Of a DNA stretch of 64,000 nt, positions 1-8,812 are shown piece by piece. The translations under genes were made by a program, and so were the position numbers. The stretch lies in contig NZ_CP029193.1 in the NCBI RefSeq assembly GCF_008642355.1, positions 5,232,001-5,296,000 of the forward strand, given 5' to 3'. The notes under the pieces were generated by a model, which had not been told where the DNA came from, did no database searches, and saw only the letters and a program-made list of their open reading frames with translations. The first letter of the stretch is position 1, and the number at the start of each line of letters is the position of its first letter. This DNA comes from Streptomyces venezuelae. GTDB lineage: Bacteria; Actinomycetota; Actinomycetes; Streptomycetales; Streptomycetaceae.

Positions 1-243
1 TGGTCCTTGGGCCGGACTGAGGGGGACGCGTCCTGTGTTGCTCCACTGGACCAACCTAGGCGGGGCGCGGCGCGGAATCCGGCACGGGACACGCCCTTGG
101 GCCGACCTTGGCCATCCGTTCGAAGCGGAGGCGACGGGCAGGCGGGGGCGCCGGACGCACGCCGTAGACTGGGGGATCGCCCCACGGTCGCTCCGGCCCT
201 CCGGGCCGTCCACCCACAGCCCTCACGTACGGGAAGTCGCAAC

Positions 244-1332
<1,089 letters not shown>

Positions 1333-1380
1333 TGGGTGACATACCACCACGTCGCTGATCTGGCAAACATGCAGGTCAGA

Positions 1381-1418
1381 AGGGGTCCAGCCTTTCGAGG
1401 CTGGGCCCCTAAGTTTTT
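1381..1418 (+). terminator. Rho-independent terminator after ychF (phage side)
   Basis: A 13-bp stem, AGGGGTCCAGCCT (1381-1393) with its complement at 1398-1410, closes a TTCG loop and is followed by a T run at 1414-1418. It lies on the phage side of attL and so replaces the native ychF terminator now stranded at 52841-52877. Confidence 0.8.
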
Positions 1419-1421
1419 CCC

Positions 1422-1506
1422 GTGCTGGATCGGTGCTGGATAATCTGACACCTCGTCACCTGTCATCACCCCTCATCACCTGCACCGTGCTGGATCGGTG
1501 CTGGGT
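1422..1506 (+). repeat. paired GTGCTGGAT direct repeats, probable integrase arm sites (left)
   Basis: GTGCTGGAT occurs at 1422-1430, 1433-1441 and 1487-1495, and GTGCTGGGT at 1498-1506. They form two pairs, each with an 11-bp period (one helical turn), all in the same orientation. The same pair recurs at 52700-52719 at the other prophage end. Tyrosine integrases bind direct-repeat arm sites on either side of attP, so this is the expected place and layout. The function is inferred. Confidence 0.6.
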
Positions 1507-1615
1507 GACTCTGCCTGTCTTGGAGAGCGTCTCGCGGGCCGTCCGCATCCTCCTTATGTCCGCTTTCTGTACGACTGAAGGATGAGACCGGAAGGCACTC
1601 AAATACTCCTTGCTC

Positions 1616-1631
1616 TCGAACAGGCGTTCCA
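1616..1631 (+). promoter_or_regulatory. LexA (SOS) box candidate
   Basis: TCGAACAGGCGTTCCA matches the actinobacterial SOS box TCGAACRNRYGTTCGA at all but one position. It lies 45 bases upstream of the TTG start at 1676. An overlapping inverted repeat, CATGTTC (1630-1636) and GAACATG (1645-1651) with an 8-base spacer, could be a second operator. LexA control of this prophage gene is inferred. Confidence 0.6.
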
Positions 1632-1675
1632 TGTTCTACTGGCGGAACATGACGTTCCGAAGGGGGAGGACTGCC

Positions 1676-2842
1676 TTGTCCAGCCGCATGAAGTCCGCGT
1701 TTGTTGACCTGCTCGCCATACCCGAGCGAGGCCACGAGCATCGGGCGTCAGCGGCTCTCGGATACGGCCTACTGGCCACCGCCGTCGTCTTCACGGGAAC
1801 CATGGCGGTCGTCGAGGACGGTCACGGGCAGGCAGCGAAAAGGACCCCCTTCGCCGCCGTGCCCGACCATGGGCCCACTGAGGCCGACATGCCCGGCAAC
1901 AACGTGGAGACGGGCGAAGAGGCGGTCCCCTCGAAGGGGCAGGCGCAGCCCGCGCCGGTCTTCAGCGGTGACGAGCGCGACGGGTATGTCCCCACGTACT
2001 TCGACGGGCACGGCGGCATCGCGGGTGTCCCATTGACCGAGGAGCAGTGCCGCGCCGTTGTGGCCGAGGCCATGCGCCGGGGGATGCCGAAGGAAGCGGC
2101 GCACGATCTTGCGTACGGCGCGGATTCTGAGACTGTCGGCGAGGACACCGTCTTGGCGGACGGGGGCGCACGCCAGCCCGTCTACCGGAAGGTTGCGCCT
2201 ACCGAGGTCGACCACGCATCGGTAGACGCCCCAGCTCGAAGCGCGGGTGGCGGCAAGCCGGTGAACCAGGGGCGACGTGAAGGCGCCGGCACTCAGGGGC
2301 GACGGGACGAGGAACGGCAAGCGGGGGACGGGAAGGGGCAGGGCCGCCCGCCGGAGAAGCGTGAGAAGCCATCAGTCGCCGATGTCTTCGAGCAGGAGCT
2401 CAAGGACCAGATTCCGGACCCGATCGAGGATGTTCTCGGGCCCTTCAACCCGTTCCGTGCCTTCCTGGCAGACCTGAGCATGTACGGCGCCGATGTCGAG
2501 CTTGAGGTGTCCGAGCCTGACCCGGTAACCGACACGGTCACGGTCACGGGCTCCACGACGGTCAGCGACGACGTGGCTGTCACCGTCGAGGCGGAGGTAC
2601 CCGTCGAGGAGTCGCGACCCGGTGAGCGGAAGCCGTGCACGATTACGACGACCGTGAAGCACCCAGAGACGGGCGTCGTGAAGTCGGAGAGTACGGCGAT
2701 CGTGCACGACCCAGACGACGTTCCACGAGTGGCTGTGAACGAAGTTGTCGACGCGGTTTTGGAGGCCAGCGACGGGGCGGGGGCCGAGGAGGAGGTGGTC
2801 CGGGAGGCCGTCGAAGACCTCGCGGACGCTCGCGATCTCTAG
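1676..2842 (+). CDS. prophage membrane-anchored protein of unknown function, probably SOS-regulated
   Basis: No family is recognised. The TTG at 1676 is chosen because AGGGGGAGGA (1661-1670) lies five bases upstream; a longer frame begins at 1610 but would overlap the LexA box. The 388-residue product has one hydrophobic segment near residues 24-46 (GYGLLATAVVFTGTMAVV). A long polar, Gly/Arg/Glu-rich middle follows, then a Thr/Val-rich section near residues 280-350 (DTVTVTGSTTVSDDVAVTVE) that may form beta repeats. It is the only plus-strand gene at this end of the prophage and stands alone beside attL, a typical position for a lysogeny-expressed or induction-linked extra gene. Confidence 0.7.
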   Translation: MSSRMKSAFVDLLAIPERGHEHRASAALGYGLLATAVVFTGTMAVVEDGHGQAAKRTPFAAVPDHGPTEADMPGNNVETGEEAVPSKGQAQPAPVFSGDERDGYVPTYFDGHGGIAGVPLTEEQCRAVVAEAMRRGMPKEAAHDLAYGADSETVGEDTVLADGGARQPVYRKVAPTEVDHASVDAPARSAGGGKPVNQGRREGAGTQGRRDEERQAGDGKGQGRPPEKREKPSVADVFEQELKDQIPDPIEDVLGPFNPFRAFLADLSMYGADVELEVSEPDPVTDTVTVTGSTTVSDDVAVTVEAEVPVEESRPGERKPCTITTTVKHPETGVVKSESTAIVHDPDDVPRVAVNEVVDAVLEASDGAGAEEEVVREAVEDLADARDL

Positions 2843-2853
2843 GCGATGGACTA

Positions 2854-3240
2854 TCAGAAGCCGGTGACGGGCTGCCCAGTCAACCGCTGGGCGACCTGCC
2901 ACAACATGCCGCCGCGCGACGCTTTCACGAGCACCTTGTCACCAGGTAGGAGGATCTTTTCGAGTAGCTCTGCGGCGGTCTTGTTGTCGGCGACCATCGC
3001 GAGTTCAGGCACCCCGGCCGCGCCCGCGTATAGAACGAGCTGCTTCACCATGTCCCCGCCGACGCCGATCACCATGTCAACGCCCAGCTCGCCAGCCATG
3101 CGACCAACGGAACGATGGGCCTCTACGGCTTCGTCGCCCAGCTCCAGCATCTCGCCCAGTACAGCGATCGTCCGTCCGCCTACAGGCTGGGCTTCTGCAT
3201 CGGTTACGCCGGTGGCGGTCGAACCGTCTGCCTCGGTCAT
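2854..3240 (-). CDS. stand-alone MurF C-terminal-domain-like protein
   Basis: MurF adds D-Ala-D-Ala to UDP-MurNAc-tripeptide. This 128-residue protein contains only a region like the family's C-terminal (third) domain: RTIAVLGEMLELGD, AHRSVGRMAGELGVD, then LPGDKVLVKASRGGML, equivalent to the usual LVKGSR motif. The ATP-binding and substrate-binding domains are absent, so it cannot be a complete ligase. ATG at 3240 is chosen because it overlaps the stop of the C39-like gene (ATGA). It is last in an operon with DapF-like and D-Ala-D-Ala-ligase-like genes. It may be a partner, carrier or regulatory subunit for that ligase; the function is unknown. Confidence 0.72.
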   Translation of the reverse strand: MTEADGSTATGVTDAEAQPVGGRTIAVLGEMLELGDEAVEAHRSVGRMAGELGVDMVIGVGGDMVKQLVLYAGAAGVPELAMVADNKTAAELLEKILLPGDKVLVKASRGGMLWQVAQRLTGQPVTGF

Positions 3241-3785
3241 CGGAACTCTCCGTTGGTCAGGGGAGCGAAGGTAATCGCGCGGCCCGTGTAAGAGGGGGCC
3301 AGGCGGCTGAGTGGAACGCTGTCGTGCCTCTGGCCCCACGCGGACGGGTCGCGGAAGTGGATGGTTGGATCTGGGCCGTCTTCGTATCCGCGCAGGATGA
3401 CGAGGTGGCCGCCCGAACGTCCATCGTCGGGGAACTGCTCGGTCACGGACACGATGAGTGGTGCTTCATAGAGTCTGGCCGGCAGTTCCTCGACGAGGAC
3501 GGGTTCAGCGGTCGAGGGAACTCCTAGCTCGGTGGCCAGGCTTGCGATCCCTGCGTGCAGGGCTCCGCGGGGCGTCAGCACTTCGTTCTTGACAGCCAGT
3601 TTCAGGAGTTCCGTCACTGTGGGCGCTTCCTGACCGTAGGCCAGGAGAATCATCCGGAGCGACGCCAGGCCGCACGCCCGGTTGGACCATTCGATCCTGT
3701 CTCCCAGTGCCCACCCTCCGTGGAGATCCCATTCGGCGGGGGTGATGAGCTGTCGGCACATGGGGACTTCGTGGGCGCGCGGCAC
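3237..3785 (-). CDS. C39-family peptidase-like protein
   Basis: The 182-residue product has a papain-like C39 layout: catalytic Cys38 in NRACGLASLRM, then GGHLVILRGYED supplying the His, and HFRDPSAWG supplying the Asp. It has no signal peptide or transmembrane segment, so it is probably cytosolic. The start is a GTG with AGGAG about ten bases upstream; an ATG eight codons later is an alternative. It lies between the D-Ala-D-Ala-ligase-like gene (13-base gap) and the MurF-like gene (4-base overlap). It could cleave or transfer a peptide made by the operon; the substrate is unknown. Confidence 0.72.
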   Translation of the reverse strand: MPRAHEVPMCRQLITPAEWDLHGGWALGDRIEWSNRACGLASLRMILLAYGQEAPTVTELLKLAVKNEVLTPRGALHAGIASLATELGVPSTAEPVLVEELPARLYEAPLIVSVTEQFPDDGRSGGHLVILRGYEDGPDPTIHFRDPSAWGQRHDSVPLSRLAPSYTGRAITFAPLTNGEFR

Positions 3786-3798
3786 AGCGGCATTGCTC

Positions 3799-4890
3799 CT
3801 ACAGGGAGACGGCAGCCTCCCGCGTCACCGTGGTGCTGGAGAACACGGGAGTGGGCAGAGGAACATCGTACGGCGGCCGGGTCAGGGCCTCATGAAGCAT
3901 CGCCAGTACGACATCCGTGTGCGTGAGCCCGACCATCGCCGCCCCGACCGCGAAGTTGCTGTCACGGGACATGCCCGGCGTGCTGTTGACCTCCAGCACG
4001 TACGCGTCGCCCTTCTCGGTGACGATGAAGTCGATGCGGGCCGAGCCGCGCAGTCCGATCCCTTCCCACAGCGTCCGGGCGTCCATGGCGATCCGGTTCA
4101 TCGCTACGGTCTCCAGCTCGGCGGCGCGGACGGTGACGGCGCCCTTCGAGTCCACGTCGAGCTTGGCGTCGGCGTCGTAGAACTCGGCATCGGTCGCCTC
4201 GGTGGTCAGCGGCGGGAAGACCATGACGGAGCCGCCGGGAAGCTCCAGCATGCCCACGGTTACGGGGGTTCCGACGACGTAGTCCTCGACGAGCACCTCG
4301 TCGCCGCTTTCGCCGGCGGCCTCCGCCAGGGCGCGGGGCAGCTCGGCCACGTCGCGGACGAGGCTCATGCCTACGCTGGACCCCCCGAAGGGAGGCTTCA
4401 CCATGACGGCCCGGCTGCCCCAGTTCACAGGCCCGCCGGACCAGACGCGCCAGCCGGGCGTCGGGACGCCCAGGGTCAGCATGATCCGCTTGCAGAGGAT
4501 CTTGTCGGCGGCGACCGCGGAGGCCGCGACCCCGCTGCCGCAGTAGGGCACGCGAAGGTAGTCGAGCAGGCCCTGAAGGCGGCCGTCCTCGCCGTACGGA
4601 CCGTGCAGGTTCGAGAGGGCCACGTCGTACGAGACCAGCTCCCGGATGAAGTCGGGCTGAGTGGGGTCCAGCTCCTTCCACCGAGCGCCGATCTCTTCGA
4701 GTGCCTCGCCCAGGGCGGTCACGGACCGCTGCTCGACGGGGCACTCGGAGTGGTAGAGCCTGTCTTCGGCGGACACCGGCCCGTAGATGAGGGCGACGCC
4801 GAGGCCCTGTCGGCTCTGCCCCCACGAGCGGAGCTCCTCGGCGGCCTTGTGTGCCGCCTGCTTCGAGCTGGAGTCGAGAAAGACGGTCAT
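3799..4890 (-). CDS. D-alanine--D-alanine ligase-like ATP-grasp enzyme
   Basis: Ddl enzymes join two D-alanines using ATP. At 363 residues this is family length and it has the landmark motifs: LHGPYGEDGRLQG, YCGSGVAASAVAADK, VKPPFGGSSVGMS (the ATP-grasp loop) and EVNSTPGMS (metal/product site). The ATG overlaps the dapF-like stop (ATGA), giving tight translational coupling. Because it lies inside a prophage next to a diaminopimelate-epimerase-like gene, it is a second copy with a specialised role rather than the host housekeeping ddl. The amino-acid substrates may differ from D-Ala. Confidence 0.85.
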   Translation of the reverse strand: MTVFLDSSSKQAAHKAAEELRSWGQSRQGLGVALIYGPVSAEDRLYHSECPVEQRSVTALGEALEEIGARWKELDPTQPDFIRELVSYDVALSNLHGPYGEDGRLQGLLDYLRVPYCGSGVAASAVAADKILCKRIMLTLGVPTPGWRVWSGGPVNWGSRAVMVKPPFGGSSVGMSLVRDVAELPRALAEAAGESGDEVLVEDYVVGTPVTVGMLELPGGSVMVFPPLTTEATDAEFYDADAKLDVDSKGAVTVRAAELETVAMNRIAMDARTLWEGIGLRGSARIDFIVTEKGDAYVLEVNSTPGMSRDSNFAVGAAMVGLTHTDVVLAMLHEALTRPPYDVPLPTPVFSSTTVTREAAVSL

Positions 4891-5693
4891 GCGAGTACCC
4901 CTTCGAAGGTTTGGGTGACCGGCCCGCCAACCCAGGCGGCCCGATTCGGGCGGTCGTCGTGCGGACGGACGGTGAGCGGCTCACCGGCCCGGTTGTGAAC
5001 GATGACCTCGCGCTTGGCGACGAGACCGCGCATGGTGGCGACGACGACGGCTGCGACGGCCCCGCTGCCGCAGGAGAGCGTCTCGGCTTCGACACCGCGT
5101 TCGTAGGTGCGGATCTTGAGCGCCTGGCGGCCGAGGCGCTGGACGAAGTTGACGTTCGTGCCGAGCGGCGCCACGTTCTTGTGGTGCCGCACGACTCGGC
5201 CGACCACTTCCGCGTGGATGGCGTCCACGTCGTCCACGACGGCGACGACGTGTTCCGTGCCGGTGTGCGCGCTGTCGAACCACGTCGGCCTGCCGTTGAT
5301 GATCGTCTGCACAACGCGGGGCTGGATGGCGCCCACTTCGGCCGTGACCCATACGGCTGCCTGGTCGACGAGCGCCTCGTGCATGACTCCCGCCATGCGG
5401 AGCTTCATGGCGGTCGTCGACCCCGAGCTCTCGTCGTAGGCGACCCACGCCACGCACCGCAGCGCGTTGCCGCACATCGTTGCCGCCGACCCGTCCGCGT
5501 TGAAGCAGGCGACTTCGAGCACGTCGGTGTCGTCCTCGGCGGGACGGCTGATGACCAGGCCATCGGCGCCGACGCCGGTACGCCTCGCACACAGGCGCTC
5601 TGCCGTCTTGGCCCAGACCGTGGCGTCTCTCGGCTCCGCGTTGGTGACGAGGACGAAGTCGTTGCCCGCCCCATGGACCTTGCGAAATTCCAT
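4887..5693 (-). CDS. dapF: diaminopimelate epimerase-like protein (DapF family)
   Basis: DapF interconverts LL- and meso-diaminopimelate through two catalytic cysteines. Both are present: Cys74 in NADGSAATMCGNALRC and Cys208 in GVEAETLSCGSGAV, each in the standard context. HGAGNDFV begins the protein and RTGVGADGL follows. At 268 residues it is family length. It belongs to the prophage accessory operon and is stop-start overlapped with the ATP-grasp gene. It may provide meso-DAP or epimerise another amino acid for a small peptide; DapF relatives can act on other amino acids. The family is certain, the physiological substrate is not. Confidence 0.87.
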   Translation of the reverse strand: MEFRKVHGAGNDFVLVTNAEPRDATVWAKTAERLCARRTGVGADGLVISRPAEDDTDVLEVACFNADGSAATMCGNALRCVAWVAYDESSGSTTAMKLRMAGVMHEALVDQAAVWVTAEVGAIQPRVVQTIINGRPTWFDSAHTGTEHVVAVVDDVDAIHAEVVGRVVRHHKNVAPLGTNVNFVQRLGRQALKIRTYERGVEAETLSCGSGAVAAVVVATMRGLVAKREVIVHNRAGEPLTVRPHDDRPNRAAWVGGPVTQTFEGVLA

Positions 5694-5751
5694 GCCAAAG
5701 CTCCTCGCGTCGTGCGGTGAAGGTGTTTGGTACGAAGCCCGAGCGGGCTGA

Positions 5752-5997
5752 TCAAATGGGGCGGCAGACGGTGCGCGCCTTGCGCATGATCCAGGGCGGC
5801 CGTCCGGCGAAGTGCAGGACGCGAACGGAAGCGGTGCCCAGGGATCGCATGTCCCGTATCCGCTGGTACTGGCCGTCGAGAAGTACGAAGTCGCCGATGC
5901 GGACCTCGTTGGGCGTGCTGTGCGTCTTCACGGTCCCGACTGGGGCAGGCGGCGCCTCAGCGCGCGCAGCCTTGCTGCTCTGGTGGACGTACCGCAT
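5752..5997 (-). CDS. small hypothetical protein, accessory operon
   Basis: An 81-residue protein of no recognised family. It contains EVRIGDFVLLDGQYQRIRDM, with the feel of a small beta-barrel, and a basic C-terminus. Its ATG follows directly after the stop of the 28-residue membrane peptide, with no gap. A 58-base gap separates it from dapF, long enough for a weak internal ribosome site but without an obvious terminator. Confidence 0.6.
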   Translation of the reverse strand: MRYVHQSSKAARAEAPPAPVGTVKTHSTPNEVRIGDFVLLDGQYQRIRDMRSLGTASVRVLHFAGRPPWIMRKARTVCRPI

Positions 5998-6084
5998 TCA
6001 GTCCCTCCAGATTCCGAACACGATGGCGCCACCGATCAAGAAGACGGCAGCCATGTAAGCGAACTGCTGGGCACGGTGGCTCAT
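5998..6084 (-). CDS. 28-residue single-pass membrane peptide
   Basis: MSHRAQQFAYMAAVFLIGG opens this small peptide, which is almost entirely one transmembrane helix (residues 8-26) ending in WRD. Its ATG overlaps the Nudix-like stop by four bases (ATGA) and its stop abuts the next ATG, so it is placed exactly as a real gene in the operon would be. The function is unknown. Confidence 0.55.
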   Translation of the reverse strand: MSHRAQQFAYMAAVFLIGGAIVFGIWRD

Positions 6085-6623
6085 CGGGCTCCGACCAAGA
6101 GGCTCTCGACGCGCTCTTGAACCGCCTCGATACCGATCTCGGAGAGAGGCATCCAGGCGGCTGCGCCCATCTCGATCGCTGAGGGGAAGACGGCGCCGGA
6201 GTGCGCGCGGAACAGGTAGCGGAGGCCGACTCGGAGCCGAGGGCCGTAGTGGTGGTGTCCCGGCCTGGTCACGTCGACCAGAAAGGCCCCCTCGGCGCCC
6301 GGTTGGGTCCACACGTCCCGAATACCGACCTGCTCAGCCAGCAGGCGCAGAGCGGCACCGCTGAGCGTGTCGTCCTCGTCTTCCGGCTCGGCCTCGGCCA
6401 GGGCGAAGCGGGGCCCGTTCCGCAGGCAGAGGACGCGGCCATCCTCGTTCACGACGACGGCCCCCGTGACGACGAGAGGGCAACGCTGCTCGTGGGTGCA
6501 AGCTCGGCGCCGTGAGTGGTCAACGGCGGCGTCATACACCGGCATCAGTGCCATCCGCTCGTCCTGGTGCTCGTGGATGTAGTGCGAGAGCTCTCGGATG
6601 ATCTGGGCTTCCTTGACGCTCAC
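6081..6623 (-). CDS. Nudix-fold protein with degenerate catalytic box
   Basis: The 180-residue protein shows the Nudix scaffold: CPLVVTGAVVVNEDGRVLCLRNG as the entry strand, then a helix region ending ALRLLAEQVGI, then the paired strands before VGLRYLFRAHSG. The Nudix box glutamates (REXXEE) are not present; only the trailing EQVGI-like part survives, so phosphohydrolase activity is doubtful. The GTG start overlaps the preceding gene's stop (GTGA). It may bind a nucleotide or sense a metabolite for this operon. Confidence 0.68.
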   Translation of the reverse strand: MSVKEAQIIRELSHYIHEHQDERMALMPVYDAAVDHSRRRACTHEQRCPLVVTGAVVVNEDGRVLCLRNGPRFALAEAEPEDEDDTLSGAALRLLAEQVGIRDVWTQPGAEGAFLVDVTRPGHHHYGPRLRVGLRYLFRAHSGAVFPSAIEMGAAAWMPLSEIGIEAVQERVESLLVGAR

Positions 6624-7009
6624 GGCGTGCCCAGCCCGTTGCGTTCGGTGTAGATCCAGAGGAGTCGTCGAGTGAGCGTTGCCGCGTCCCGAAGGTAGAG
6701 GAACGCCCCGAAAGCCGGAGTGTTCTCGGTCGGCCGGTTCTTGGGGTCGATCAGGTTGTTGCCCTTGCGGACGAGCTCCCGCACCTGCGGGTCATCCTCC
6801 GCACCCAAGTCCTCACCGAGCAGAGAGTTGAGCTGCCGGACGATGGCCGGCGTGACGCCGTCTATGTCTGCACGGGTCGAGGAGTCCATCCGCATGGTGA
6901 GTACGGAGTCGGTGTGCGAGGAGATCGCCTCAACGTCGATGACAGCCGGGGGCCCGTCCACCGTGTTCCCGACTAGTCCCTTTTCCTTGCCGATACTTGC
7001 CAACGCCAT
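6620..7009 (-). CDS. hypothetical protein, first gene of the accessory operon
   Basis: A 129-residue protein of no recognised family, mostly helical, with NNLIDPKNRPTENTPAFGA near the middle. The ATG at 7009 is chosen because GGAGGGGG lies just upstream (7017-7025); the frame extends further 5' but with no ribosome site. It heads a run of eight closely spaced minus-strand genes ending at 2854. The 94 bases upstream carry one copy of the ACTTGCCAG motif found before the XRE triad. Confidence 0.65.
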   Translation of the reverse strand: MALASIGKEKGLVGNTVDGPPAVIDVEAISSHTDSVLTMRMDSSTRADIDGVTPAIVRQLNSLLGEDLGAEDDPQVRELVRKGNNLIDPKNRPTENTPAFGAFLYLRDAATLTRRLLWIYTERNGLGTP

Positions 7010-7090
7010 CACTGCCCCCTCCGGGCACGTTTTGAGCCGTGCCAATGAAGTTAGGAAAGGGGGCATGTGGGGGGCCACGAGTGTGCCCGG

Positions 7091-7099
7091 ACTTGCCAG
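7091..7099 (-). promoter_or_regulatory. single ACTTGCCAG site before the accessory operon
   Basis: ACTTGCCAG lies between the XRE gene stop and the accessory operon. The same nonamer occurs twice in tandem at 8794-8812 upstream of the XRE triad, so both units may answer to the same regulator. This is inferred from sequence sharing only. Confidence 0.4.
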
Positions 7100-7103
7100 T
7101 GAT

Positions 7104-7949
7104 TCACCCTAGAGATTCGATGGCCGCGGTGATGAGTTCACGCGCAGCGGCGCCCGTGACGGCAAGTTCGGCCAGTTCAGCGAACGTCTTGGCATACATG
7201 GCAAGTTCGTGCCGCTGGACGATGGTGAGGTGGGCCGAGATCAGCTCGACGTTCACCAGCTCGTCGTCGTAGAGGAAGAATCCCTCGACGGGCCACAGGC
7301 CCGAGCGGTCGGCGTCCTGGGGGATGATGCCGATGCTGATGGACGGCAGCGCCATAGCGCTCAGCAGGTAACCGAGCTGCCCCGCCATCACGTCAGTGCC
7401 GCCGATGCGGGTTCGGAGGACGCTCTCCTCCAGGATGATGGCGAACTTGTGTTTCCCGTAGACGACCTGTTGCTTCTCGACGCGTACTTTCACTGCGGCC
7501 GGCACGTCGTCGATGGTTCCTCGACGGTCGCGGAGGGAAGTCAAAAGGGCAGTGATGTACGAGGCCGTTTGTACGGGGCCAGGAATGAGCCAGGGCGAGT
7601 AAATGCGGAAGCGTTCTGTGCGCTCCCAGAGAGGAACCACAGACTCCTGCGCCAGCTTGAGGCCGCTGGCCTCCATGTCTCGCCACTCGACGTACATGCC
7701 CTCGATTCCGCGGGCCGTCGAGATGAGGTCTTCCGCTTGGCTTTGCGCGTCACAGGCCGCGCACCAAGCGCGAAGGTCGCGCTCCGAGGGGGCGCGAGTG
7801 CCCCTCTCGAAGCGCGAAGCCTTCGATTCGTGCCAGCCGCAACGTTTGGCCAACTCCCGCTTGGTGATTCCGGCTGCAAGGCGGATGTCGGCCAGTCGCT
7901 TCCCGAGCGCTTTGCGGGCTTCCTGGACGCTCGAAGATGGTGATGTCAT
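7104..7949 (-). CDS. XRE-family regulator with DUF5753 domain
   Basis: The 281-residue protein has an N-terminal Cro/C1-type helix-turn-helix at residues 15-65 (AAGITKRELAKRCGWHESKA, RFERGTRAPS) and a C-terminal DUF5753 region (residues 85-275) typical of Streptomyces regulators. It is third in a minus-strand triad after a small acidic protein and a DUF6879 protein, with a 19-base gap to the latter. An unlinked triad in the same order lies on the chromosome at 53118-54651. It may control the neighbouring accessory operon, or it may serve as a lysogeny regulator. Family confident, target unknown. Confidence 0.88.
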   Translation of the reverse strand: MTSPSSSVQEARKALGKRLADIRLAAGITKRELAKRCGWHESKASRFERGTRAPSERDLRAWCAACDAQSQAEDLISTARGIEGMYVEWRDMEASGLKLAQESVVPLWERTERFRIYSPWLIPGPVQTASYITALLTSLRDRRGTIDDVPAAVKVRVEKQQVVYGKHKFAIILEESVLRTRIGGTDVMAGQLGYLLSAMALPSISIGIIPQDADRSGLWPVEGFFLYDDELVNVELISAHLTIVQRHELAMYAKTFAELAELAVTGAAARELITAAIESLG

Positions 7950-7968
7950 GTCGATGCGGCTAGAGCTG

Positions 7969-8481
7969 TCAGATCAGCTCGAACTCTGCGTGTGGAGTCG
8001 CTCGCTGCCACACGGCTTCGAAGGCCGAGTCACAGAGCTTGGCCACCTCTGGGTCCTCTGTCAGTTCCAACAGCATGTTCTCGCCCTCGCCGTCGAAGTG
8101 GTTGACGAGTACAAGGCTGGAGTCGAACAGCCAGAAGTCGTTGCCCGGAAGCGCCAGGCTGGTGGCGTCGCGGCGCGAGAGCCAGCGCACGCTTTCCCCG
8201 GCGGCGATGTTCAGCCCGTCGGTCACCTCGTACTCGAAGCGGATGTACTCGCTGACGGGCGTCGAAACAATGCGCGCCCGCCGGACCTCGACGCCCCGCG
8301 AGGTCGCTTCTGTGACGATCGCGTGCCAGTCAGCCCAGCGCTCGGCGGGGTCGAGAGCCATGCCGGCCTTCCAGTCGACGAAGGCTGGGTCGGACTTCAT
8401 GTAGGCGTCGCGCATTTCCAGATGGACGGCTGTCCTCTGGCAGTCGCGGAACAGCTCCTCAAACGTCGGGGTCCGCGTCAT
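7969..8481 (-). CDS. DUF6879 family protein
   Basis: A 170-residue protein with the features of DUF6879: an N-terminal FEELFRDC helix, the central RARIVSTPVSEYIRFEYEVT strand region and LPGNDFWLFDSSLVLVNHFD. Such proteins are commonly encoded next to XRE/DUF5753 regulators in Streptomyces and probably act with them. Its start overlaps the upstream small gene by 23 bases. Biochemical function is unknown. Confidence 0.8.
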   Translation of the reverse strand: MTRTPTFEELFRDCQRTAVHLEMRDAYMKSDPAFVDWKAGMALDPAERWADWHAIVTEATSRGVEVRRARIVSTPVSEYIRFEYEVTDGLNIAAGESVRWLSRRDATSLALPGNDFWLFDSSLVLVNHFDGEGENMLLELTEDPEVAKLCDSAFEAVWQRATPHAEFELI

Positions 8482-8722
8482 CCTTCTTCACCTCCGGGTC
8501 GGCGTCCTTGGTCTCCTGGCTCAGCTCCATGAAGAACTGCACCATGCGCCGGGGGATCTCCACCACCGACTCGTGGCCGGGAATGTCCATCACCTTGAGG
8601 CGCTCGGTCTCCTCCACCTTCCACCCCTGAACGAGGTAGGTGTCCTTCTCATCGTCGAGGTAGATGGTGGGCGATCCGCCGCTAGGACTCTCCGGGTCTT
8701 TGCCGAGCATAACCAGGGCCAT
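8459..8722 (-). CDS. small acidic protein of the XRE/DUF6879 triad
   Basis: An 87-residue protein starting at the ATG at 8722. Its core, GGSPTIYLDDEKDTYLVQGW then ESVVEIPRRMVQ, aligns by eye with the 58-residue chromosomal protein at 53118 (CPTLYATDKGTLIVQG, ESLVEIPMDLI), so the two are homologous. The C-terminal tail is Asp/Lys-rich. It opens the triad transcript. A role as a partner or antagonist of the XRE protein is possible. Confidence 0.7.
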   Translation of the reverse strand: MALVMLGKDPESPSGGSPTIYLDDEKDTYLVQGWKVEETERLKVMDIPGHESVVEIPRRMVQFFMELSQETKDADPEVKKDDADPDV

Positions 8723-8793
8723 GATGTCCTCCTCGAACGTCCGTGACGATCTGTGTGCCTGAGCTTGCCCGCGACATCGCCGTGGGGCGAGGA

Positions 8794-8812
8794 ACTTGCC
8801 AGAACTTGCCAG
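8794..8812 (-). promoter_or_regulatory. tandem ACTTGCCAG repeats, candidate operator of the XRE triad
   Basis: ACTTGCCAG at 8794-8802 is repeated at 8804-8812 with a 10-bp period, and ACTTC begins a third partial copy at 8814. They lie about 70-90 bases upstream of the first gene of the triad (start 8722), in the 197-base gap to the sigma-like gene. Helically phased direct repeats fit autoregulation by the XRE protein. Confidence 0.45.

Noticed and set aside
2854..5693. dapF and ddl as host housekeeping genes
   Set aside because: They lie between attL and attR, are coupled to a lone MurF domain and a C39 protein, and share an operon with phage-type small genes, so they are cargo, not the host's wall-synthesis copies.
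6081..6623. active Nudix hydrolase
   Set aside because: The glutamates of the Nudix box are missing, so only the fold, not the activity, is claimed.
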